A DNA stretch of 64,000 nt from positions 868,001 through 932,000 of the forward strand of contig NZ_BNEM01000001.1 of the NCBI RefSeq assembly GCF_018327705.1, written 5' to 3'. The notes beneath the pieces are model-generated. The model saw only the letters and a list, made by a program, of their open reading frames with translations, was not told where the DNA came from and searched no databases. Made by a program: the position numbers and the translations under genes. This stretch comes from Catellatospora sp. TT07R-123. Lineage in GTDB: Bacteria; Actinomycetota; Actinomycetes; Mycobacteriales; Micromonosporaceae. How positions within the stretch are numbered: the first letter of the stretch is position 1; the number at the start of each line of letters is the position of its first letter. Positions 42,664 through 50,015 of the stretch are shown in pieces.

Positions 42664-43734
42664 ATGATCACGGAGCAGACGGTGCTCGGCGCCTACCTCC
42701 ACGGGACCGACGAGGCGTACCCGGTCGACCCGGCGGCCGCCCGCCTGCTGACGCATGTCTTCTACGCGTTCGCCACGATCGACGGCGGGCAGCCGGTGCT
42801 GCCGCCGCAGGCTCCCGATCACCTCGCGACCCTGGCCGCGCTCAGGCAGGCCAACCCGGATCTGCGCATCATCCTGTCGATCGGCGGCTGGGGCGCCGAC
42901 GGATTCTCCGACGCGGCCCTGACACCCGGGTCCAGAGCCGCGTTCGTCGAGAAGTGCCTGCGCCTGGCCGACGGCTTCGACGGCCTGGACCTGGACTGGG
43001 AGTTCCCCGTCTCAGGCGGACCCGCCGAGCTCACCCACCGGCCCGAAGACCGGCGCAACGCCACCCTGCTGGCCCAGGCGTTCCGCCAGGAGCTCGGGCC
43101 GGGCCGGCTGCTGACCGCGGCGCTGCCGGCCGGCCGGTTGCAGACGGCGGGCCCGTACGATCCGGCCGACAGCTACGAGCTCGCGGCACTCGCCGACGTG
43201 CTGGACCTCGTCAACGTCATGACCTACGACTTCGGCACCGGCTTCTCCCCGGTCGCCACGTTCAACGCGCCCCTGGCCGAGGACGCGCAGGACCCGCTCC
43301 CGCCCGACCTGCGGCGGTGGAACAACGTCACCGGCGCCGTCGACTACTACGAGAGCCGCGGCGTGCCGCGGCAGAAGCTCGTGCTCGGCGTGCCCTTTTA
43401 CGGCCGCGGTTTCCGCGTCGCCGAGCCCGGCGAGCAGGCCGGGCTGTACCAGCCCCAGGTCGACGCCGTCTACGCGGGCGACTGGCGCGACATCCGGCGC
43501 GACCTGCTGCCGGACCCGGCCTGGCAGGTCCACCGCCATCCGGTGGCCCGCTCGCCGTGGCTCTTCCACCCCGAGACGCTGACGTTCGTCAGCTACGAGG
43601 ACGCCGAGTCCGTCGAGGAGCGCGCCGCATACGCGGCACGGCACGGCCTGCGCGGCGCGTTCACCTGGCATCTGGCCGGAGACGACGACGAGCACACGCT
43701 GCTCGCCGCGATGACCCGCCCATTTAGGACCTGA
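42664..43734 (+). CDS. GH18 chitinase-like hydrolase without signal peptide
   Basis: 356 aa. The GH18 fold is clear: SIGGWGADG (near 77), the catalytic DGxDxDWE as FDGLDLDWEFP (near 106-116), MTYDF (near 186) and the final barrel strand AFTWHLAGDD. The Glu acid and both Asps are present, so it should be active on beta-1,4-GlcNAc polymers or a related glycan. It has no secretion signal and starts leaderlessly, so the product seems to stay in the cytoplasm unless released otherwise. No chitin-binding module. Divergent from the big secreted saccharide-processing gene. Confidence 0.9.
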   Translation: MITEQTVLGAYLHGTDEAYPVDPAAARLLTHVFYAFATIDGGQPVLPPQAPDHLATLAALRQANPDLRIILSIGGWGADGFSDAALTPGSRAAFVEKCLRLADGFDGLDLDWEFPVSGGPAELTHRPEDRRNATLLAQAFRQELGPGRLLTAALPAGRLQTAGPYDPADSYELAALADVLDLVNVMTYDFGTGFSPVATFNAPLAEDAQDPLPPDLRRWNNVTGAVDYYESRGVPRQKLVLGVPFYGRGFRVAEPGEQAGLYQPQVDAVYAGDWRDIRRDLLPDPAWQVHRHPVARSPWLFHPETLTFVSYEDAESVEERAAYAARHGLRGAFTWHLAGDDDEHTLLAAMTRPFRT

Positions 43735-43864
43735 ATCCGCCCGATCCCGCAGAGGCGTCGCTCCTCGGCCGACGAGATCTGTGCGGCACCGGATCGGACC
43801 CGAGGGCCCGCGCCTGGTCGAAAAGGGATCACCGCGCCGACTCCCGCCGGGTAGCGTGCGTGCC

Positions 43865-45475
43865 ATGGCCGAGTGGGCGCACGCGAGCACCAGCAACCTG
43901 GCGCCCGAAGGCAACGCCTGCGAATACTGGGTGGAGCTGGACGGTGCCGAGCACGGTCCCACCGAAGCTCGCTGGGCCGGACTGGCCGGGAACCAGGCCG
44001 CCCCCGAGGAGATCCTGCTCGCCCTGGTCGCGACGGAGAGCCGGCTCACCCGGCTCGTACTGGCCAACCGGCGGGAGCTGCCGCCGTCGATCGCACGGCA
44101 GCTCGCCGCCGTCGCGATCACCACCGGGGACCCCGGCCTGGCCACCGCGCTGGCTACGCAGCAGCACCTGGAGACCGACGATGTCTGGGCCCTGGTCGAG
44201 TCCGGCTTCCCGGAGGTCCTGTTCCCGCTGGCCTTCCTCCCCGAACCGCCTGACGGGCTGCTGGAAAGGCTCGCCGCCCACCCCGATCCGTCGACGCGGT
44301 GGGCGGTCGCCAGCCGACCCGGTCTGAGCCGCCCGCTGGCAGAGCTGCTCGCCCGCGATCCCGATGTCGAGGTCCGGTGCGCACTCCAGGGCATCGTCGA
44401 TGATCCACCGGCCTACCTGGCCGCGATCCAGATCCGGGATCCCGACCCGCGCGTCCGGGCGACCTTCGCCCCCTATCTCGATCCCGAGCTGCTTCCGCTG
44501 GCCGTGGCCGACTCCCACCCGCAGGTCCGGGGTGCCGCCACGCAGCATGAACAGATAACGGACGCGCTCCTCGACCGGCTGGCGGCCGACGGGTCAGCCG
44601 AAGTCCGGCTGGGCGCAGCATGGTCGCAATGGAGCGCGACCTACCCCGCCGGTCGGCCCCGGTGGCAGCTGCGGCTGGCCGAGGACCCCGATCCGCAGGT
44701 GCGGCTGGTGCTGACCCGGCGGCTCGGTCGAGGCGATGACGCGCTGCTCACCAGGCTTGCGGAGGACCCAGACCCGGCTGTCCGAGGGGCGGCGAAGGCA
44801 CGGCTCGGGCTGCACCCGACCGATCGCCCGACCGACGAGTGGAGCCCCTACGACAACAAGATGAACCTTTTCGAGGGCCTGCACGACAAGCGGCAGCTCA
44901 GCCTCACCGAACTGGAGTGGCTGGCCGTACATGAGCGCGTGGGCCACTACCTGTTCCGGCCAGAGGCGTTCGCGAGAGCCTCGGCGGAGCTGCTCAGGCA
45001 GTGCGCCCAGTCTGAGCACGCCCTCCTGCGCAGAGCGGTCGCCCACGTGGCCGCGCTGCCGGAGGATCTCGCCCGGCAGCTCGCCGCCGATCCCGATCCG
45101 ACCATCCCGCACACCTGGGGCCTCTACGGGAGCACCTCTCCCGACGTCCTTCGCCTGCTGGCCGCCGGCCCGCAGCCCATCGTCGAGGCGCTGCTCGCCA
45201 ATCCGCACACCCCGGCAGACGTCCTGGCAGGGCTGCCCGGCACCGCGCGGCGGATCGCCGCCGATCCCCTCACGCCGACCGGCACCCTCGCCGGGCTGGC
45301 CACCGACCCGGACGATGCGACGCGGCTCGCTGTCGCCGGCAATCCCGGCAGCCCCGGCGAGGTCCTGGCCAGGATGGCTGCCACCGAAGCCGACCCGGCC
45401 ATCCTCAGAGCGGTGTGCGGCCATCCGTCGCTGCCCGTGGCCGCCATGCGGGACATGCTGAGAAGCGCCGGCTGA
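43865..45475 (+). CDS. Leucine-rich-variant (LRV) / HEAT-like repeat protein
   Basis: 536 aa built of about 24-residue helical repeats of the form LLxRLAxDPDPxVRxxxA (for example LLARDPDVEVRCALQGI, LAEDPDPQVRLVLTRRL). An N-terminal segment of about 60 residues is unlike the repeats, and a break near 320-370 contains a non-repeat insertion (DNKMNLFEGLHDKRQLS). No membrane or secretion signal. The ATG at 43865 has a TAGCGT -10-like box 7 nt upstream and no ribosome site, suggesting a leaderless message. Likely a scaffold; the partner is unknown. Confidence 0.82.
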   Translation: MAEWAHASTSNLAPEGNACEYWVELDGAEHGPTEARWAGLAGNQAAPEEILLALVATESRLTRLVLANRRELPPSIARQLAAVAITTGDPGLATALATQQHLETDDVWALVESGFPEVLFPLAFLPEPPDGLLERLAAHPDPSTRWAVASRPGLSRPLAELLARDPDVEVRCALQGIVDDPPAYLAAIQIRDPDPRVRATFAPYLDPELLPLAVADSHPQVRGAATQHEQITDALLDRLAADGSAEVRLGAAWSQWSATYPAGRPRWQLRLAEDPDPQVRLVLTRRLGRGDDALLTRLAEDPDPAVRGAAKARLGLHPTDRPTDEWSPYDNKMNLFEGLHDKRQLSLTELEWLAVHERVGHYLFRPEAFARASAELLRQCAQSEHALLRRAVAHVAALPEDLARQLAADPDPTIPHTWGLYGSTSPDVLRLLAAGPQPIVEALLANPHTPADVLAGLPGTARRIAADPLTPTGTLAGLATDPDDATRLAVAGNPGSPGEVLARMAATEADPAILRAVCGHPSLPVAAMRDMLRSAG

Positions 45476-45517
45476 CGGAACCGGTCGCGGCCGAAGAGAC
45501 AGAGCCATCTCCAGACT

Positions 45518-45575
45518 CCAAGCAGTTGCTTGACATCGATGGACCGGTCGGTTGAGATACCAAGCATGTCCTTGG
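45518..45575 (+). promoter_or_regulatory. ArsR promoter with two CCAAG-N6-CTTG operators
   Basis: Operator 1 is CCAAGCAGTTGCTTGA (45518-45533); operator 2 is CCAAGCATGTCCTTGG (45560-45575). Their centres are 42 nt apart (four turns). They bracket TTGACA (45530-45535), 17 nt and TGAGAT (45553-45558). Operator 2 covers the start codon at 45566. This fits direct autorepression. Confidence 0.75.
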
Positions 45576-46165
45576 AATCGGGCTCCGGGCGACGGAGCGT
45601 CAGCGATCCCCTGGCGCTGCGAGCGCTCGCACATCCCGTACGGCTCAAGCTGCTCGCGCTCGTCGGTCGTGAAGGGACCATGACAGCCGCCGACGTCGGC
45701 CGGCAGCTCGGCATCAGCCAGGCACTCGCCTCGCACCACCTGCGCCACCTCGCCAAGTACGGCTTCGTCGAACACGCCGACGCGGGCGACAACCGGGAAC
45801 GGCCCTGGCGGATCACCGCCGTGTCACACCAGTTCGAGGCGGCGGCCGGGTCGCCCGAGCCGGCGGAGTCCGTCGACCTGCTCAACCGCCATCTCGTCGA
45901 GCAGGCCGCCGCCCAGCTCGCCGACTGGCAGCAGCGCCGGGCAGACGAGGACCCCGGCTGGGCCGAACACCCCGGCGTCACCCAGAACCTGCTGTACCTG
46001 ACACTCGACGAGCTCACCGAACTCAAGCGGCGATGGGACGAACTCGTGGCGCCGCTCGCCGCGCAGCGCCCACTCGGCGACACCGGCAGAAGGCCGGCTG
46101 ACGCCGTACCGGTGAATCTGACGCTGGTGGCCGCGCCGCTGCGCACGACGCCATCGGGCGGCTGA
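45566..46165 (+). CDS. ArsR-family repressor with a C-terminal extension
   Basis: 199 aa. The winged helix-turn-helix lies at about 15-90 (LRALAHPVRLKLLALVGREG, TAADVGRQLGISQALASHHLRHLAKYGFVEHA). The roughly 110-residue C-terminal part may bind a ligand. No CVC-type metal site is evident, so it is probably not an arsenic sensor. Start ATG 45566: the TTGACA/TGAGAT promoter places the transcript start at about this base, so translation is leaderless; an ATG at 45530 is inside the promoter. The MFS gene begins one nt after its stop, so it should repress itself and the exporter. Confidence 0.9.
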   Translation: MSLESGSGRRSVSDPLALRALAHPVRLKLLALVGREGTMTAADVGRQLGISQALASHHLRHLAKYGFVEHADAGDNRERPWRITAVSHQFEAAAGSPEPAESVDLLNRHLVEQAAAQLADWQQRRADEDPGWAEHPGVTQNLLYLTLDELTELKRRWDELVAPLAAQRPLGDTGRRPADAVPVNLTLVAAPLRTTPSGG

Positions 46166-46166
46166 C

Positions 46167-47411
46167 GTGCGACGGCTCTGGCGGCTCCTGGGCGGCAACC
46201 GCGACCTGCGGCTGCTGCTCACCGCGAACCTGATCTCCGTGACCGGCGACTGGATCCTGCGCATCGGGCTCGCGTACCAGGTCTATGTCCTGACCGGCTC
46301 CACGCTCGCATCCGCCGGGTCGGTCCTCGCCTCGCTGCTTCCGCAGCTCGTGCTCGGGTCCGTCGCGGGCGTCTACGCCGACCGGTGGGACCGCCGCCGC
46401 GCCATGGTCGCCACCAACCTGCTGATGGCCGCGACCCTGCTGCCCCTGCTCGCGGTGCGGCACGCGGGTCAGGTGTGGCTGGTCTACCTCGTGGTCGCGG
46501 CGCAGAGCTGCCTCGCGCCGTTCTTCAGTTCGGCCGAGGCGGCCGTCGTGCCGTCGCTGGTGGCAGCCGACCACCTGGCCACGGTCAACTCCCTCAACGG
46601 CCAGGCCCGTGACATCGCCCGCCTGACCGGTGCCGCGCTGGGCGGAGTGATCGCCGGTTTCGGCGGGATCGCGCTGCTCAGCGTCGTGGACATGCTGACG
46701 TTCGGGCTCGCGGCCGTGCTGCTGTGGCTGATCCGCGCCAGGCGCGCGCCCGGCCTGGCGACGCGTCCGCGCGTGCTGCGGCAGTGGGCCGAGGGCGTGG
46801 GCATCGCGCTGTCGAGCCGGGCCCTGCGGGTGTTCCTGGCGTTCACCGTCATCACCGGCATCGGCGAAGCGATCATGGGCACGCTGATGGCGCCGTTCGT
46901 ACGTGACGTGCTGGGCGGCGACGCCCGCGCCTTCGGCGTGATCATGGCGGCCCAGGCGGTCGGCGGCATCGTCGGCGGCCTGACCGCGGCGCTGATCGCG
47001 CACCGGTTCTCGCCGCGACGGATGTTCGGCTGGGGAGCGGTGCTCTTCGGCGCGCTCGACCTGGTGCTGTTCCTTTATCCGCTGGCCGCGGACGTGCTCT
47101 GGCCCGCGCCGGTGCTCATCGCGATCGTCGGGCTGCCCGTCGCGTTCCTGACCACAGGTGGCATGACGGTCTTCCAGAACGCGACCAGCGACGACCACCG
47201 CGGACGGGTGTTCGGCGCGACCGCCGCCGTCAGGAGCGCGGCGATGCTGCTCGGCACGATCGCGGCAGGCACCCTCGGGGAACGCCTCGGCATCCTGCCG
47301 GTCATCGCCACGCAGGGCGCGGGCTACTGCCTGGCCGGGCTGGTCGTGCTGCTCGCCCTCCCCAAGGCCGCGCCGGTGCGGCACGAACTCCCCCGCTCGA
47401 TCCCTGTGTGA
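46167..47411 (+). CDS. MFS exporter (MFS_3/EntS-like)
   Basis: 414 aa from the GTG at 46167, one nt after the ArsR stop. About twelve membrane helices, with the family signature of drug and siderophore exporters (FRDLRLLLTANLISVTGDWILRIG-like start, then GSVAGVYADRWDRRRAMV in loop 2-3). The second half has DDHRGRVFGATAAVRSAAM. It probably expels the compound sensed by the ArsR protein. The 3' end lies 16 nt from a convergent gene with no clear hairpin. Confidence 0.9.
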   Translation: MRRLWRLLGGNRDLRLLLTANLISVTGDWILRIGLAYQVYVLTGSTLASAGSVLASLLPQLVLGSVAGVYADRWDRRRAMVATNLLMAATLLPLLAVRHAGQVWLVYLVVAAQSCLAPFFSSAEAAVVPSLVAADHLATVNSLNGQARDIARLTGAALGGVIAGFGGIALLSVVDMLTFGLAAVLLWLIRARRAPGLATRPRVLRQWAEGVGIALSSRALRVFLAFTVITGIGEAIMGTLMAPFVRDVLGGDARAFGVIMAAQAVGGIVGGLTAALIAHRFSPRRMFGWGAVLFGALDLVLFLYPLAADVLWPAPVLIAIVGLPVAFLTTGGMTVFQNATSDDHRGRVFGATAAVRSAAMLLGTIAAGTLGERLGILPVIATQGAGYCLAGLVVLLALPKAAPVRHELPRSIPV

Positions 47412-47427
47412 CCGGCGGCTGCGGAGG

Positions 47428-48765
47428 TCATGGCCGGGCGGCCGCCGCCTGGGCGCGGGCGGGGTGCGGCGCGGCGATGAACGCGTCGGTGAGCTGCTGC
47501 GCCAACCAGGCCACCGGGGGCAGGAGCAGGAGCCAGCCGAGGTATGCCCAGCCCAGGTGGGTGTGCTCCAGGGCCCGTGCGACCGCCGCCGTACCGCGCG
47601 CGTGGTGCCCGTCGGGGCCGGTGTAGCGGGCGCGCCACAGCACCTCGGGGTGGTCGGCGGCGGCCGCCACGACCAGGTTCGCCGGTTGCCGGTCCAGCAG
47701 CCGGCGGGTGACGGCGGTGCAGGGGCCGCAGTCGCGGTCCAGCCACACCGTGGCGGCGGGCTGGGGCAGCGGGCGCAGGCGCGGCACCCAGTCGCGCACC
47801 TGCGTACGGTAGGCGCGCCAGGCGGGTCCGAACCGGCCGTCCAGATCGGCCCGCTCGTGCGGGGCGGCCAGTGCCGCGCTGAAGGCGACCGCCGCCACGG
47901 CGGCGACGGCCAGGGTGGCGCTCGCCGCGCCGACCGCCAGCACCAGCAGCAGCAGCGAGGCGCTGAGCTGCATGGGATTGGCCAGGTAGGCGTACGGTCC
48001 GGTGGTGACCAGCCGCTTCGGCGGGTCCCACGGGTAGGGCGTGCCGTGCCCGCGTACGGCGAACTCCCGCATCGCCGCGAGGGCGGGCACCGACACCAGC
48101 GCCATGAGCTGCACCAGCAGCGGCAGGGCGGGGGAAGGCAGCCGCCACAGGTGGTCCCAGGATCCGTCACCGTAGGTGAACGCCGTGGTGGGGATGAGCC
48201 AGAGCGCGGTGCCGGTGAAGGTCACCAGTTGCAGCAGCGCGCGGGGGTGCAGCCGCCGGTCGCGGGCGGTCCAGCGGCCGAGCAGCTGCGCGGGCAGCGC
48301 CACCGCGACGATCCCGGCCAGCTCGCCGAGCCGCCAGTGCGGACCCAGCTCGACCAGCGGGTCGAGCCGGGGCATGGCCATCAGGTCGAGCCACAGCAGG
48401 AGCAGCAGCGCCACCGGCGTACGCAGCACCCGGTGCGCCAGCACCGGCACCGGCCCCCACAGCAGCGCCCAGCCCAGCCACAGGTCGACCGGCAGTCCGC
48501 GCCACGCCGCGTCCACCGGCGCGTACGACCACCAGCCCAGCCACTGGGCCACGGTGTCGAGGGCGGCGACGCCGGTGGCCGCCGCGACGAAGGACAGCAG
48601 CGCGGCGCCGTACCGCCGGCGCCGCTGCGCCGGGTCCGGCACCGGGGCGCCGGGACGCAGCGCGGCGAGTGCCGCGGAGCCGGGCAGGGCCGCCGCGGCC
48701 AGTGCCGCCAGCGGCAGCACCAGGCACGCGTAGCGGGCGACGGTGAGCGCGACGGTGGGAGTCAT
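47428..48765 (-). CDS. Isoprenylcysteine-methyltransferase-like membrane protein fused to a DCC thiol domain
   Basis: 445 aa from the ATG at 48765, overlapping the upstream stop by 4 nt. Many membrane helices fill about 1-320. The ICMT/PEMT-type motif near 255-270 (RLVTTGPYAYLANPMQLSA) and the following helix and ERADLDGRFGPAWRAYRTQVRDWVPR suggest a methyltransferase using S-adenosylmethionine. The C-terminus (about 345-420) has WLDRDCGPCTAVTRRLL, a DCxxC motif of the DCC/DUF393 thiol-redox family. The pairing of these two functions in one chain is unusual. Co-transcribed with a membrane protein carrying a SRPBCC-like domain. Substrate unknown. Confidence 0.82.
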   Translation of the reverse strand: MTPTVALTVARYACLVLPLAALAAAALPGSAALAALRPGAPVPDPAQRRRRYGAALLSFVAAATGVAALDTVAQWLGWWSYAPVDAAWRGLPVDLWLGWALLWGPVPVLAHRVLRTPVALLLLLWLDLMAMPRLDPLVELGPHWRLGELAGIVAVALPAQLLGRWTARDRRLHPRALLQLVTFTGTALWLIPTTAFTYGDGSWDHLWRLPSPALPLLVQLMALVSVPALAAMREFAVRGHGTPYPWDPPKRLVTTGPYAYLANPMQLSASLLLLVLAVGAASATLAVAAVAAVAFSAALAAPHERADLDGRFGPAWRAYRTQVRDWVPRLRPLPQPAATVWLDRDCGPCTAVTRRLLDRQPANLVVAAAADHPEVLWRARYTGPDGHHARGTAAVARALEHTHLGWAYLGWLLLLPPVAWLAQQLTDAFIAAPHPARAQAAAARP

Positions 48766-49763
48766 CGCAGGTCGAGCATGTCGAGCAGGTGCTCGCCGCC
48801 GGAGTGCATGAGGGTCTCCTGAAGCGGGCCGAAGTACCAGAACGGGTCGAGGCGGCGCTCGTACGCGAGGTCGAGCGTGACCTCGGTGTGCCCGGCGTCG
48901 ACGGCGCGCCAGGTGATCTCGGCGTGGCGCCAGTGGAACCAGCGCGCGTTGATGGTGGTGTCCTCGACGAATCCGAACCCGACGTGCTGCGCGGAGCGTT
49001 CGGTGACCTCGGTGACGATGTGGCCGCCGGGGCCGTGCGCCGAGCCGTGGTAGGCGAACATCCAGCGGTCGCCCAGGTCGAGCCCGTCGCCTTCGACCTG
49101 TAGCGGGGTGGGCATGCTGAGCATCCGCAGCGTGGTCGAGCGCAGCGCGGTGGGCTGGGGTCCTTCGGTGAGCCGTGCGGTGACCTCGTCGACCGTCAGC
49201 GGCAGCACCCGTACCACGGCGGTGGCCTGTTCCGGGTTGACCCGGGCCTCGGGCGCCAGGCCCTCGCCGCCGCTGATCAGCAGCAGCGGCAGCACCAGGG
49301 CGTAGACGCGGCGGCCGCGGCGGATCGCCTGGACGATCGCGGTGACGCCGAGCGCGACCGCGTAGACCAGCGGCGCGGCGAGCACCACGCAGATGAAGCC
49401 CTCGTGCAGGTAGACCGCGGTGATCAGCAGGACGATGGTGACGATTTTGGTGACGTGGCCGTAGACGTTGCGCACCGTGGTGAGTGTCAGCGCGATGGCG
49501 AGCAGCATGGGCAGGCCGACGAAGACCATGGCGCTGTCGGTGTGGCCGTCCACGACGGTGGCGGCGAACGCGATCGCGCCCATGACGGCGACCAGGATGG
49601 CGATCACGAGCCTGGCCCGCAGGGACGCCCGCGGGGCGGGCTCCTCGGCGGGGGCGGGGACGTCCCACTGCTGCGGCTGCTGCCAGTAGTTCCGCAGCAC
49701 CTCGGCGGCGTCGGGTTGCGGCTGGTCCGGGCGGGGCGGTTCGGGCTGGTCGGCGGGGTGCAC
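48762..49763 (-). CDS. Membrane protein with a SRPBCC-like C-terminal domain
   Basis: 333 aa from the GTG at 49763, with AAGGAG 5 nt upstream. A Pro/Glu-rich N-terminus, five or so membrane helices (about 50-175), and a C-terminal domain (about 190-333) with strands such as DRWMFAYHGSAHGPGGHIVTEV and HTEVTLDLAYERRLDPFWYFGP, resembling the polyketide-cyclase/START (SRPBCC) fold. First gene of a two-gene operon with the methyltransferase/DCC fusion. Its promoter overlaps two TTRAGCG-type operators, so a TetR-like regulator is expected. Function unknown. Confidence 0.8.
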   Translation of the reverse strand: MHPADQPEPPRPDQPQPDAAEVLRNYWQQPQQWDVPAPAEEPAPRASLRARLVIAILVAVMGAIAFAATVVDGHTDSAMVFVGLPMLLAIALTLTTVRNVYGHVTKIVTIVLLITAVYLHEGFICVVLAAPLVYAVALGVTAIVQAIRRGRRVYALVLPLLLISGGEGLAPEARVNPEQATAVVRVLPLTVDEVTARLTEGPQPTALRSTTLRMLSMPTPLQVEGDGLDLGDRWMFAYHGSAHGPGGHIVTEVTERSAQHVGFGFVEDTTINARWFHWRHAEITWRAVDAGHTEVTLDLAYERRLDPFWYFGPLQETLMHSGGEHLLDMLDLR

Positions 49764-49772
49764 ATCGACTCC

Positions 49773-49832
49773 TTAAGCGATCGCTCAAACGCTGTCAGGC
49801 GTGACGCTAGCGCCGTTTGAGCGTTTGCTCAA
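49773..49832 (-). promoter_or_regulatory. Promoter with paired TetR-type operators
   Basis: Operators TTAAGCGATCGCTCAA (49773-49788) and TTGAGCGTTTGCTCAA (49817-49832) are 44 nt apart. On the minus strand TTGAGC (49827-49832) and TAGCGT (49804-49809) are 17 nt apart and make a good promoter. One operator covers the -35 box; the other lies just before the ribosome site. No adjacent regulator gene uses this region. Confidence 0.75.
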
Positions 49833-49946
49833 GACGGTTGTGACGGCAGTCGCACGGCGCCGCACAGCCGTGCCCGCCCTCCCGACATTTCGTTGCGCCG
49901 CCACCAGCGGCGGCGCATCCGGCTGACGCGAACACATAGACGTTGA

Positions 49947-49995
49947 TTGACTCCTGTCGCCGCGACGGCGTACCGTCCAACGGAAAGCGCTTTCC
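49947..49995 (+). promoter_or_regulatory. Pectinesterase promoter and LacI-type operator
   Basis: TTGACT (49947-49952) and TACCGT (49971-49976) are 18 nt apart. The perfect 14-bp palindrome GGAAAGCGCTTTCC (49982-49995) covers the expected transcription start, a classic LacI-family repression layout for a polysaccharide-degradation gene. Confidence 0.75.
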
Positions 49996-50015
49996 ACTTG
50001 AGAGGAGTTGCGCCG

